Positions 1 to 8,103 of a DNA stretch of 64,000 bases are shown here, piece by piece; position 1 is the stretch's first letter, and each line of letters begins with the position of its first letter. This DNA comes from JBMORL01 sp049322335 (lineage in GTDB: Bacteria; Bacteroidota; Bacteroidia; Flavobacteriales_D; UBA2798): the NCBI GenBank assembly GCA_049322335.1, contig JBMORL010000081.1, forward strand, positions 1-64,000. The letters run 5' to 3'. Made by a program: the position numbers and the translations under genes. Under the pieces are notes generated by a model. That model was not told where the DNA came from. It ran no database searches and worked only from the letters and a program-made list of their open reading frames with translations.

Positions 1-1
1 T

Positions 2-73
2 AACTTTGTGGAACAGGTGAACCGGAGAAACAATAAATTGGAACCGACAAAACCCGTGGAATTTTTAGACTGA
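2..73 (+). CDS. C-terminal tail of a probable Mrp/NBP35-type Fe-S carrier ATPase (partial)
   Basis: An open frame runs from the window edge to a TGA at 71-73 and encodes 23 residues ending PTKPVEFLD. The pattern of polar helix, then RRN, then PTKPVE resembles the C-terminus of Bacteroidota Mrp/ApbC P-loop ATPases. Those proteins carry Fe-S clusters and often sit directly upstream of a NifU-domain gene, as here. No catalytic motif lies inside the window, so the identification rests on this short tail and on the neighbour. Confidence 0.45.
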   Translation, partial: NFVEQVNRRNNKLEPTKPVEFLD

Positions 74-182
74 AAGAAAAGGGATATGGGACAAATGAAT
101 TTCAAATTTTGAACTAAAATTGTATGGACAAGTACCGCTCGCCCGGTATAAAAAATATATGGGATTGAAGATAACACTATAA

Positions 183-202
183 AGACGCAATGCTTTGTGT
201 CT
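183..202. repeat. Short imperfect palindrome upstream of the NifU-domain gene
   Basis: AGACGCAA (183-190) pairs with TTGTGTCT (195-202) with one G-T pair around a 4-nt loop. From memory, AGACGCAATGC-type palindromes recur between genes in many Bacteroidota genomes, so this may be a degenerate member of that family. It sits about 20 nt before the NifU-domain start and could also act as a leader hairpin. Confidence 0.4.
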
Positions 203-223
203 CCAACGAAAACATAAAAAAGT

Positions 224-475
224 ATGGAATTGAAAACACGAATAGAATCAGCCATCGAAAAAATACGGCCTTATCTGCAGGCGGATGGCGGAAATATTGA
301 GCTGGTGGAAATCACAAAAGACAATGTAGCCCGCGTTCGTTTGCTGGGTGCATGCAGTAGCTGTGCGATGAGCGTTATGACGATGAAAGCCGGTGTGGAA
401 GAAACCATCCGCAAAGAAGTTCCTGAAATAAAAGCCGTAGAAGCCATAAGCGACCAGGAAGAAATTGTATTGTGA
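224..475 (+). CDS. NifU-like C-terminal domain Fe-S scaffold protein
   Basis: This 83-residue protein is a stand-alone NifU C-terminal (Nfu) domain. The family holds and transfers a labile Fe-S cluster through a CxxC pair, seen here as Cys44-Ser-Ser-Cys47. The conserved IRPYLQADGGNIELV segment (residues 14-28) and the following LLGAC are typical. Length matches short Nfu proteins that have only this domain. It follows a probable mrp tail by about 150 nt, consistent with a cytoplasmic Fe-S assembly pair. A second, two-domain Nfu protein lies at 4569-5174. Confidence 0.9.
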   Translation: MELKTRIESAIEKIRPYLQADGGNIELVEITKDNVARVRLLGACSSCAMSVMTMKAGVEETIRKEVPEIKAVEAISDQEEIVL

Positions 476-741
476 TTTTAATTTATCTCTTGTGGTTTGA
501 CCAATGCAGGAGTTTGAAGTTTCAGATTTTCGGTTTGATGTTATTACTCCTGATTCTTAATCCGCCAGATGGCAGACGAGCCTTGGATTCCCCGCAGTTT
601 ACTGCGACAAAAAATAAACATTCCTCTTACGAATACCCCGTCACGCCCTTCGCGGCTGCATTTAATCCGTGTAATCCGTGGCTATTCTTTTTATTCCCAA
701 ACTCACAGAATGTATGGTTAACTTTTTTAAACTTCTAACCT
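476..741. other. Intergenic region without a supported gene
   Basis: An 88-codon frame crosses this stretch but its translation has no domain-like pattern and begins inside the preceding stop region. The DNA includes a small hairpin around GCAGTTTACTGC and a phrase reading ccgtgtaatccgtgg (about 668-682), which I recall as common intergenic filler in Bacteroidota. I see no promoter or RNA gene here. Confidence 0.5.
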
Positions 742-1260
742 TCAACTTTTTTTAAACCACCCCGAATACATCACATAATTATTGGCGATGCGCTGAATTT
801 CCCCTTCGAAAAGTTCTTTGTTCACTTCTTTCACTTTTTTGGCAGGCACACCGGCATATACGCTTCCGCTTTCCACATGTGTTCCTTCCAATACCACAGC
901 GCCTGCTGCAATAATGGAATTGGATTCGATTATACAATGATCCATCACAATAGAACCCATGCCGATTAATACGTTGTCGTGAACAGTACACCCGTGTACC
1001 AGCGCATTGTGCCCGATGGAAACGTTGTTGCCTATGTTGGTGGGAGCTTTCTGGTAGGTGCAATGAATCACGGCTCCATCCTGTACGTTCACTTTGTTGC
1101 CCATTTTAATGTAGTGTACATCTCCGCGCACCACGGCATTGAACCAGAAACTACATTCATTACCGCAGATCACATCGCCCACAATTGTGGTATTTTCAGC
1201 AATAAAACAATTCTCCCCGAATTGTGGCGATTTTCCGTTTACGGGCAGGATGACTGGCAT
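742..1260 (-). CDS. Gamma-carbonic anhydrase family protein (left-handed beta-helix)
   Basis: A 172-residue hexapeptide-repeat protein of the gamma-carbonic anhydrase/PaaY/YrdA type. Repeats such as NTTIVGDV, NNVSIGHNALVHGCTV and SIIAAGAVVLEG build the beta-helix. The three zinc-ligand histidines of the family are visible as His66, His84 and His89 in GAVIHCT and SIGHNALVHGC. The family hydrates CO2 or has related metal-dependent roles in the cytoplasm; activity of this member is not certain. The ATG at 1258-1260 is chosen because the longer frame begins at a TTG and would swallow a -7 box at 1275-1282. Confidence 0.88.
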   Translation of the reverse strand: MPVILPVNGKSPQFGENCFIAENTTIVGDVICGNECSFWFNAVVRGDVHYIKMGNKVNVQDGAVIHCTYQKAPTNIGNNVSIGHNALVHGCTVHDNVLIGMGSIVMDHCIIESNSIIAAGAVVLEGTHVESGSVYAGVPAKKVKEVNKELFEGEIQRIANNYVMYSGWFKKS

Positions 1261-1274
1261 AAGATAGTTTTTAT

Positions 1275-1282
1275 CAAAAATA
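1275..1282 (-). promoter_or_regulatory. Bacteroidota -7 box for the gamma-carbonic anhydrase gene
   Basis: On the minus strand this reads TATTTTTG, a perfect TAnnTTTG. It ends 14 nt before the ATG, giving a very short leader. No convincing -33 element is seen. Confidence 0.45.
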
Positions 1283-1381
1283 ATATTTTCCGTCAATGAA
1301 AATCATAATACCTGAAATTAACATAAGGATACTTTACTATCCGTTGACTGCATACTGCTGCCTGCCATTGCCGCCTGTATT

Positions 1382-1723
1382 TCACTTTCCGCATCCTTCT
1401 GCCTTACAGCAGGCCGGTAGTTTTTCGAAGGCTTTTTCGTTGGCCGGCATATCATCTGCTTTGTAGCCGATGTTGGTGAGTGCAGTTTTTATTTTTTCGG
1501 GCGAAGTTTTATCGGTTTTATAACGTACCCATACCGTTTTTGCGGCAATGTCAACCTTCACTTCCTTTACGCCTTTTTCGAAGACGAGTTCTTTTTCAAT
1601 TTTTGTTTTGCACATTTCACAGACGGTAGAAGATTTGATGGTGAGTTCTGATGTGCCTTTTTGCGCATAGGCGATACCTGTTATAGTAAACAAAAGTACC
1701 AGTAAAAGAGATCTTGTTTTCAT
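1382..1723 (-). CDS. Secreted heavy-metal-associated (HMA) domain protein
   Basis: This 113-residue protein has a signal peptide (MKTRSLLLVLLFTITGIAYA) followed by an HMA ferredoxin-like domain. The metal-binding motif is Cys35-Glu-Met-Cys38, and a further cysteine cluster (Cys105, Cys106, Cys111) closes the protein. HMA domains carry Cu(I) or other soft metals; here the carrier would be periplasmic. The ATG at 1723 is preferred over the longer frame because it places the signal peptide at the N-terminus. It sits 30 nt downstream of the TonB receptor gene and is likely cotranscribed with it and the Cys-rich gene at 4035-4472. Confidence 0.88.
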   Translation of the reverse strand: MKTRSLLLVLLFTITGIAYAQKGTSELTIKSSTVCEMCKTKIEKELVFEKGVKEVKVDIAAKTVWVRYKTDKTSPEKIKTALTNIGYKADDMPANEKAFEKLPACCKAEGCGK

Positions 1724-1753
1724 TTTTTTAATTTTTAAGTGGTTCAACATTTT

Positions 1754-3970
1754 TTATTTTTTAAGTGAATAGCGGAGGCCTGCATAGAAATTCCTTCCGT
1801 TGAGGGGCCCCCATACCATAGATGCATCAAAATTGCTGCCAAAAGGTTCGCTGGCGGCAATAATGGCATCACGTTGGGTAAAATTCAGCATATTTTCAAC
1901 ACCTGCGTAGAGCTCAAATTTTTTAAAGAGCTTGGTGACCTGGAAATGAATGATGTAATATTCCTTTGATTTTTCAGGAAATTGATAGGGCAGGGCATTG
2001 GATGAGGTGGAAGGTACCCGGCTTAATCCGTAATAATTACTGATGTAATCAAATTTCCATTTTTTTGAAGGTGTTTGATAGCTTACGTTAAACATCAGGC
2101 GGTGTTTGGGTACCATGGGTTTGTCTTTTTCAATTCCCGAATAGGTAGAACGCACAAGGTAATTTTTGTATGCGGCTTTCATGGTTACTCCTTTGTAAGG
2201 CATAACATCCACATCGGCCTGTATGCTGTGAGAGTAGGAATTACCATCCAGGTTATAAAACTGCACTTTGTCTGCATCTTCCATGTCTACCACTACCTGG
2301 TTGATGAATTGTGTGTAGTAATAATCCACATTCAGGACGGCATCATTTTTCAGGAATTTGAATTGCTGCGTAATACTTCCCCCGGCATTCATTGATTCTT
2401 CGGGAACTAACGGTGAAAGCACTTCTACTGCACGCGAGCTGGCCAGCGTGGAGGCATTCTCTATAAAAATATTCGGTGTGCGGAAACCTGTTCCTGCCGA
2501 AGCGCGGAAAGTGGTTTTTTCTTTCAGCGTATAGCGGAAATGAAAACGCGGAGTGAACTTTATCCCGTAAAGATTATGGTAATCGCTGCGAATACCACCC
2601 ATCACTGTAATGTTCTCAATATCGGTGTAAGTATATTCAAAAAATGCACCGGGAACCATTTCCGTCCGCGAAAAGGCAGAATCATTATAACTTTCCCTGA
2701 AATCATCATACAGAAAACTTGCACCCGTTTTAAAATTATGCAGCGGATTTCCCAAAACGTCCTGGAAAATCACATTCATATACCCGCTGTTTTGTTCGGC
2801 ACGGTATTTTCTTAGCCCGAAATATGAATCGTATTCATGGTGTTTTCCTGAGGCGATAATGCCCATGCTTCGTGTCAGCGATTCGGGAAAAAGAAAGCCG
2901 TTCTTAAAAAATCCCTCCAACAGTTTTGTAGTAACACCAATCCCATAAACGTTAGTTGTGTTTTTATCGGTATCGGGATTAAAGTTCAGCTGTCCGCCTG
3001 TTTTATTATCATACAAAGCGCGTAATCCCAGCACCTGTTCGGTTTTTTTGGTTTGCCGTTTCCACCGGTTCATTACGTTGATCTGTTTCGAAAGCGGGTT
3101 ATCCAGGAAATTATCGTGGTTCTGGTCGTTTTTGGTAACATAAGTATTGCCATGAATAAAAAGCATAGTGCTGATTTTATCGTTGAATGCTTTTTTATAG
3201 TGGAGATTGGCTTCGCCTCTTCCCATAACGTTTCCGTAAAGGTTTACAAAATAATTATCGGTTTTATCCACTTCCGGTTTCAGGTATTCCACATTAATTT
3301 GCCCGCTCATTGATTCATAACCATTCACCACCGAACCTACTCCTTTTGTAATTTGTATAGATTCCACCCACGGCCCGGGAATAAAAGTTAACCCGAGATT
3401 GGCGGATAATCCTCTTGTCAGGGGAGTGTTTTCGGTAAGTAATTGTGTATACACACCACTTAACCCGAGCATTTGAATAGCGCGCGCACCTGAAACAGCA
3501 TCAGGATACACCACATCTACCGAAGCATTCGATTCAAAGCTTTCTGAAAGATTGCAGCAGGCTGCCTTTTTCAGTTCTTTATCACCAATGGTTTCCATAT
3601 TAATAGGTTTAATGTGGCTGATAGAAAAATCACGGCCTTCTATCACAAATTCTTTCAGCTCATTTTCTTCATATAAATAAAACATCACGGTATGCATCGG
3701 GCTTGTTACTTCAATGGTATCGTTTACATATCCCACAAAACTGGCCACGAGCTTGTTCAGCGAATCGCCTTTCCAGGGAATTTCAAATTGGCCTTTTGCA
3801 TCAGTGGTAGTGCCTTCGGTGGTATTGGCCCAGTAAATATTGGCACCGGGAAGGAATTCTTTTGTTCCTTTTTCACCGTTTACCTGAACCCCGCCACGTA
3901 CATTTTGTGCAAATGCATCGGGAGGCAACATATAAAGGAATGCCAAAATAATAATTAATCTGAATTTCAT
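1754..3970 (-). CDS. TonB-dependent outer-membrane receptor of a probable metal module
   Basis: A 738-residue receptor with a signal peptide ending near residue 21, a CarboxypepD_reg-like domain (about 25-110), a plug domain (about 115-235, including GLTFIPGPWVESIQITKG and GSVVNGYESMSGQINVEY) and a beta-barrel ending in LRYSLKK. Such receptors import substrates across the outer membrane using TonB/ExbBD energy. The plug begins with adjacent cysteines Cys138-Cys139 (KKAACCNLSESFE), unusual for an exported protein and suggestive of metal binding. Flanked by an HMA protein and a HYC_CC_PP protein, it probably handles copper or a related metal, though the substrate is inferred from context only. 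Confidence 0.9.
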   Translation of the reverse strand: MKFRLIIILAFLYMLPPDAFAQNVRGGVQVNGEKGTKEFLPGANIYWANTTEGTTTDAKGQFEIPWKGDSLNKLVASFVGYVNDTIEVTSPMHTVMFYLYEENELKEFVIEGRDFSISHIKPINMETIGDKELKKAACCNLSESFESNASVDVVYPDAVSGARAIQMLGLSGVYTQLLTENTPLTRGLSANLGLTFIPGPWVESIQITKGVGSVVNGYESMSGQINVEYLKPEVDKTDNYFVNLYGNVMGRGEANLHYKKAFNDKISTMLFIHGNTYVTKNDQNHDNFLDNPLSKQINVMNRWKRQTKKTEQVLGLRALYDNKTGGQLNFNPDTDKNTTNVYGIGVTTKLLEGFFKNGFLFPESLTRSMGIIASGKHHEYDSYFGLRKYRAEQNSGYMNVIFQDVLGNPLHNFKTGASFLYDDFRESYNDSAFSRTEMVPGAFFEYTYTDIENITVMGGIRSDYHNLYGIKFTPRFHFRYTLKEKTTFRASAGTGFRTPNIFIENASTLASSRAVEVLSPLVPEESMNAGGSITQQFKFLKNDAVLNVDYYYTQFINQVVVDMEDADKVQFYNLDGNSYSHSIQADVDVMPYKGVTMKAAYKNYLVRSTYSGIEKDKPMVPKHRLMFNVSYQTPSKKWKFDYISNYYGLSRVPSTSSNALPYQFPEKSKEYYIIHFQVTKLFKKFELYAGVENMLNFTQRDAIIAASEPFGSNFDASMVWGPLNGRNFYAGLRYSLKK

Positions 3971-4034
3971 TTTTTTCGTTTTTAATAAATAGAAAGATTA
4001 CGCAACGGGAAATTTCCGCTGGAAACGAAAAAAA

Positions 4035-4472
4035 TCAGATAAGAAAAGATTGTTTTTTTATGAGAAGTCCCCGCCCGGATAATGGGGGAGAAGTATCGTT
4101 ATAATGATTGATCTCACCTGAAATGTTGTGGGAATACAAAACATTTTTGTGAAAAAAAATTACAGGTGTTAAATCAACGGGAATATTTTTTTGGACAGAA
4201 AAAGTATAATTGGCTTTAAGCTGTTTGGAGAATTTGGTATAGGAGCAGCATTTTTTCTTTTCGCTGTGCTCTTCTTTTTTCTTACAGCATTTTGGTTTTT
4301 TTTCAGCTTTTTCTTCGGCTTTCTTTTCGCAGCAATCAGCGATTTCCGCAAAACTTACATCTACTACCCCCGATTTGAGGCATTCATGGCGATAAATGGT
4401 AAAACCACTGATGGAAAAGAGGAAAACCACCAGTTGGGTATAGATAAGCAGATGTTTTACAGCATTTTTCAC
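4035..4472 (-). CDS. HYC_CC_PP family small cysteine/lysine-rich protein
   Basis: A 145-residue protein matching the pattern for which this Bacteroidota family is named: an early H-x-C (His29, Cys31), paired cysteines (47-48, 62-63, 75-76) in a Lys/Glu-rich linker, and a terminal PP segment (TSPPLSGRGLLI). A hydrophobic N-terminus suggests export or a membrane anchor. The CC pairs look like soft-metal ligands. The only available start is GTG at 4470-4472. It heads a probable three-gene unit with the TonB receptor and HMA protein. Function is unproven. Confidence 0.78.
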   Translation of the reverse strand: MKNAVKHLLIYTQLVVFLFSISGFTIYRHECLKSGVVDVSFAEIADCCEKKAEEKAEKKPKCCKKKEEHSEKKKCCSYTKFSKQLKANYTFSVQKNIPVDLTPVIFFHKNVLYSHNISGEINHYNDTSPPLSGRGLLIKKQSFLI

Positions 4473-4476
4473 AACA

Positions 4477-4484
4477 CAAATTTA
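4477..4484 (-). promoter_or_regulatory. Candidate -7 box just before the GTG start of the HYC_CC_PP gene
   Basis: The minus strand reads TAAATTTG, a perfect TAnnTTTG, only 4 nt before the GTG start. If used, transcription would begin at or next to the start codon and the mRNA would be leaderless. It may also be chance in an AT-rich gap. Confidence 0.35.
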
Positions 4485-4519
4485 CAAAAAATAAGGTTCA
4501 TTTTTATTTCAATTTAACG

Positions 4520-4549
4520 TTGGATTGTAATCCAAAGAGCGTAATTTTG
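4520..4549 (+). promoter_or_regulatory. Bacteroidota-type promoter of the two-domain Nfu gene
   Basis: TTGG at 4520-4523 and TAATTTTG at 4542-4549 are separated by 18 nt, close to the TTG / TAnnTTTG layout of Bacteroidota sigma-A promoters. The ATG follows 19 nt after the -7 box. Confidence 0.6.
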
Positions 4550-4568
4550 TGTAAATAAACGTTAAAAT

Positions 4569-5174
4569 ATGCCTTTTCCCACCAATGTATATGCCGAAAT
4601 GACACCTAACCCGGCCACGATGAAATTTGTAGCCGACCGCCCGGTTGTCGATGGTCACGGAATTGCCGAATATTTTAATGCGGCCGAAGCCAGGGGTTCA
4701 TCTTCGCTGGCGGAAAAACTTTTTATGTTTCCATTCGTGAAAGCAGTTTTTATTTCTTCCAATTTTGTAACCATCACCAAAGCCGAATCCATGTCGTGGG
4801 ATTATGTTACTATGGAACTCCGCGAATTTATAACCGGTTATTTGCGTGAAAATGAACTGGCCGTTCAGCAATTGCCCGAACCGAAGACAACCGGCAGTGA
4901 AGAGCTCCAACCCGTTATTTCCGATCATGTTGCCCCGCAGAATGATACAGAAATGAAAATCATTTCCATTTTAGATGAATATGTCCGCCCCGCTGTGGCA
5001 AAAGACGGTGGTGCTATTCATTTTAAATCGTATGAAGAAGGAAAAGTAAGTCTCGTATTACGCGGTTCCTGCAGCGGATGTCCTTCTTCTATGGTTACCC
5101 TTAAAAACGGGGTGGAAACCCTTATGAAACAAATGATGCCTGAAGTAAAGGAAGTTGTAGCGGTGGAAGGATAA
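4569..5174 (+). CDS. NifU family Fe-S carrier (Nfu N-terminal plus NifU C-terminal domains)
   Basis: A 201-residue two-domain protein. Residues 1-100 match the Nfu N-terminal domain (TPNPATMKFVADRPV, FPFVKAVFISSNFVTITK) and residues 125-201 the NifU C-terminal domain with cluster ligands Cys168-Ser-Gly-Cys171. The two-domain form usually delivers 4Fe-4S clusters to apoproteins in the cytoplasm. It is divergent from the metal module and monocistronic as far as visible. Together with the 83-residue Nfu at 224-475 it gives this locus two Fe-S carriers. Confidence 0.92.
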   Translation: MPFPTNVYAEMTPNPATMKFVADRPVVDGHGIAEYFNAAEARGSSSLAEKLFMFPFVKAVFISSNFVTITKAESMSWDYVTMELREFITGYLRENELAVQQLPEPKTTGSEELQPVISDHVAPQNDTEMKIISILDEYVRPAVAKDGGAIHFKSYEEGKVSLVLRGSCSGCPSSMVTLKNGVETLMKQMMPEVKEVVAVEG

Positions 5175-5354
5175 AGAATCTTTAAGACTCCCTGGACAAG
5201 AAAAACACCTGTTATTTATAAAGTCATTTATTTTTTACATAGTGTACTGATTATAAGATAAATAGTATATTTCTTCCCTTTTTTTAGTCTCATTTTTTAA
5301 TCATATGTATAATGGGATTGAAATGAATATTTCAAATTTTACAAAAAGTTAATC

Positions 5355-6506
5355 ATGGAACACCTGGTTTCTTTCTTTACCAATAATTTGAAAAGCAGGA
5401 AACTTTTTCTTTTTCTTTTGTTTTATGGGAACGCGGAACTTAAAGCCCAGGTGATTGTTAATAAACAGACTTCAATTAATAATCCGGATTCTGTGGTTGC
5501 ATTCTCCGATTCTACAATACAAAGTGAGGGTGTGGTTGAGTATTTTTTCGAATGTAACCTTTCGCAGGATTCCCTCAAACGCCCATTTAAAATTGTTCAT
5601 TACAGCGCACTGGACACTGCTTATTATTCGAATGGCGTTAAGGTGGGTTACTATATTGATCAGTGCAGGGGAGATGAGATAGCGCCTCATTGGTTAAGTG
5701 TGGGTACAGTAGCGCGTGGATTTACATTTGGTACCGGGTATTATTCCTTTAATAAGAAGGGAACTTTTTTTGAATCGTATGCCGGGGTATTCGGTATGCT
5801 TTATCCTGGTTCAATAAAAATGTTTTCGGCAGGTGCCAATTATACAAAGTTCTTTTACAAAAAAGAAAAAAATATGAGCTTGTATCAGGCAGTATTACCT
5901 GAAGATGATCATATTTATTATATGAATAGCGAGAAGTATTATCAAACCCAGGCAGATATTGTTAAAAACAAATACTGGGGTTACCAATTTGGATTCACCT
6001 TTGATAATATAAATGGTGAACGTGCCTCAACTTATTTTTACGCGGAAAATCAGAAATTTCAATTACTGCAGATTAAATCTCTGGCAGGTATGGCAGGTTT
6101 GACACGATTTGTTGTAAAAAATCTACAACTTAGTTTCGGAAAAGACAGAAACCGAATTTTAAAGGCTGCCAATTACCGAAGGCTTTCTTTGTTGCTGGCC
6201 TATTATCCTCTTACAGAACTGAAATATACACCAATCGATGAGGGTGTTATTTCTATTGCTGATGAAAACGTAAAGCAGAATGTAATGGGAAGTCCCGTTG
6301 GCTGGAGAATCTCCTGGGATGGAAGAATTGCCTTCTGGACAAGAAGAGATTTTGGATTTACCTATAAATACGGTGTTGAACAAACTCCTTTCCGGCAATA
6401 CGGAAGAAATGGATTGGTGCCTATTATTTGTGGAGGTTTCTTTTTCAATGTAGGTTGTAGCAAAAAGAATGTATCTGCTGTGGGCCCACTGATGCAGATT
6501 CCTTAA
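5355..6506 (+). CDS. Uncharacterised exported protein
   Basis: A 383-residue protein that I do not recognise. The N-terminus has a basic stretch followed by LFLFLLFYG and an ELKAQ that could be a signal peptidase site near residue 32. The rest is rich in aromatic residues and alternating beta-like segments (FTFGTGYYSF, SAGANYTKFFY, YQFGFTFDN), which would suit an outer-membrane or surface beta-protein. No sorting domain is seen at the C-terminus. The gene looks more AT-rich than its neighbours. It stands alone between an Nfu gene and the plug-sigma module. Confidence 0.65.
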   Translation: MEHLVSFFTNNLKSRKLFLFLLFYGNAELKAQVIVNKQTSINNPDSVVAFSDSTIQSEGVVEYFFECNLSQDSLKRPFKIVHYSALDTAYYSNGVKVGYYIDQCRGDEIAPHWLSVGTVARGFTFGTGYYSFNKKGTFFESYAGVFGMLYPGSIKMFSAGANYTKFFYKKEKNMSLYQAVLPEDDHIYYMNSEKYYQTQADIVKNKYWGYQFGFTFDNINGERASTYFYAENQKFQLLQIKSLAGMAGLTRFVVKNLQLSFGKDRNRILKAANYRRLSLLLAYYPLTELKYTPIDEGVISIADENVKQNVMGSPVGWRISWDGRIAFWTRRDFGFTYKYGVEQTPFRQYGRNGLVPIICGGFFFNVGCSKKNVSAVGPLMQIP

Positions 6507-6767
6507 GAAGGATTGCGAAGGTAAAAAGTGGTGGCGGTGGAAGGGTAGTTTTCAGCCAGCAGTCCCGTTAACTATTATGATCAGTTTGCCATCCCTCAGT
6601 TTGTAATTCCCTCTATTCCTGTCCCAACCCCTTGCCAACCTCTATCTATTTACTAATGACCAATGGCTCCTGACCCCTATCCAAAAAACCTCCCCTTCTT
6701 TATGGAATCTTAAAACTCCCTGCATCTATCCTTAAAACACAACACAAAACGATTAAAAAAGGATAAC

Positions 6768-7487
6768 ATGAAAAACACAAAACAACTGGTAATAGCCATT
6801 GCAGCGGGAGTGCTGATGGTGGTTGGGGCAAAGGCTCAGGGGAACTTTGGGGAGATCAAAGGAATAATCACTGAAGAAGAAACTAAGGAAACAATGCCGG
6901 GAGTAAACGTTTGGGTGGAAGTAAACGGTGAAAAGCAAGGAACTTCTACTGATATTGACGGAAAATTTACCATCAAACCATTGAAACCGGGAACGTATAT
7001 TCTACACGCCTCTTTCATAAATAAAGTAGAATTAAAACAGGAAGTGGTAGTTTATCCTGATCAGATCAGTTATCTCAATTCATTGGTGCTATCGGATACA
7101 ACTTTGCCTGAATTCGAATTTAAAGCCTATGTTGATCCAATTATTGATCCTGAACAAACTTCGAAGAAAACAGTGCGGTATGAGGATATAAAACATAACC
7201 CGAATCTTCGTGACATTAAAAAACTGGCCGGAACTTTGAGCACAGAAATAAAAGTTTCCGAAAGCGGTGATGCTTATGTACGTGGAGGAAGATCGGATGC
7301 GTCCATTTACTTTGTGGACGGAGTAAAAGTACAAGGACAAAGTTTTAATGTGCCCGGGGTAGCTATAGGAAGCCTCACTGTGTATACCGGTGGTGTGCCT
7401 GCCAAATACGGAGATGTGACCGGTGGCGTAATCATTGTGGAAACAAAAAGCTACATGGACCTCTACAACGCAGCGCAGGGAAGATAA
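6768..7487 (+). CDS. Carboxypeptidase-regulatory plus TonB plug domain protein lacking a barrel
   Basis: A 239-residue secreted protein: signal peptide to about residue 23, a CarboxypepD_reg-like domain (about 28-108) and a TonB receptor plug-like domain (about 135-232) with VSESGDAYVRGGRSD, IYFVDGVKV, GGVPAKYGD and VTGGVIIVETKS. Full receptors carry a barrel of 500 or more residues after the plug; here a clean stop follows. The frame is intact, so this seems to be a genuine short form rather than a degraded receptor. It directly precedes an ECF sigma factor gene and probably belongs to the same transcript, which suggests a role in envelope signalling. Confidence 0.82.
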   Translation: MKNTKQLVIAIAAGVLMVVGAKAQGNFGEIKGIITEEETKETMPGVNVWVEVNGEKQGTSTDIDGKFTIKPLKPGTYILHASFINKVELKQEVVVYPDQISYLNSLVLSDTTLPEFEFKAYVDPIIDPEQTSKKTVRYEDIKHNPNLRDIKKLAGTLSTEIKVSESGDAYVRGGRSDASIYFVDGVKVQGQSFNVPGVAIGSLTVYTGGVPAKYGDVTGGVIIVETKSYMDLYNAAQGR

Positions 7488-7494
7488 TTATCAA

Positions 7495-8103
7495 TTGCTT
7501 AACTTTACCAAAAACACTCCCTTGTTGAGCGGTAAAAAAGATAGCAGCGGTATTAGTGATGAAGAGTTGATACAACTCTATAAGAGCGATCACGATAAAG
7601 CACGGGTGGGAATTCTCTTCGGGAGATATTCCCATCTCGTTTTCGGTGTATGCCTCAAATACCTGAAGAATAAAGACGAGGCGCGAGATTCGGTGATCAA
7701 TATTTTTGAAAAGTTGTTTGAAGATTTGAAATCTCACCCGGTGGAAAATTTCCGCGCATGGCTTCACACTGTAACCCGCAACTATTGCCTGATGCAGTTA
7801 CGAAAAGCCAACCGCCCGGGAACTGAAAGCGATGTAGATGAGCTGAGCTGGAAACTGAAAGAAGAACACAGCGAAGAACCCGTTGTAAAGGAAGAACAGC
7901 TGCAACACATGGAAAAAGCCATGGAAAAACTCGCAGACGAACAAAGAAAATGCATCGACCTGTTTTACCTGCAGGAAAAATGCTACCAGGAAGTGGCCGA
8001 CATAACAGGTTACACACTTAAGCAGGTAAAAAGTTATATACAAAACGGAAAAAGGAATTTAAAAATATTATTATCCCAAACCCATGAGCCAGCGGTTAAA
8101 TAA
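7495..8103 (+). CDS. ECF-type RNA polymerase sigma factor
   Basis: A sigma-70 family protein of about 202 residues. Region 2 is recognisable in RYSHLVFGVCLKYLKN followed by EARDSVINIFEKLF, and region 4 in LADEQRKCIDLFYLQEKC and YQEVADITGYTLKQVKSYI. No in-frame ATG exists before region 2. TTG at 7495 is the best start because it lies just after the stop of the upstream gene; TTG at 7522 is also possible. The gene overlaps the next one by 20 nt, implying translational coupling with a membrane protein that looks like its anti-sigma partner. Confidence 0.85.
   Translation: MLNFTKNTPLLSGKKDSSGISDEELIQLYKSDHDKARVGILFGRYSHLVFGVCLKYLKNKDEARDSVINIFEKLFEDLKSHPVENFRAWLHTVTRNYCLMQLRKANRPGTESDVDELSWKLKEEHSEEPVVKEEQLQHMEKAMEKLADEQRKCIDLFYLQEKCYQEVADITGYTLKQVKSYIQNGKRNLKILLSQTHEPAVK

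Noticed and set aside
472..738. 88-codon plus-strand ORF after the NifU-domain gene
   Set aside because: Starts at the NifU stop, has no domain-like pattern and covers repeat-like intergenic text.
6768..7487. Pseudogene of a full TonB receptor
   Set aside because: The frame is intact, ends cleanly after the plug and no barrel-coding remnant follows.
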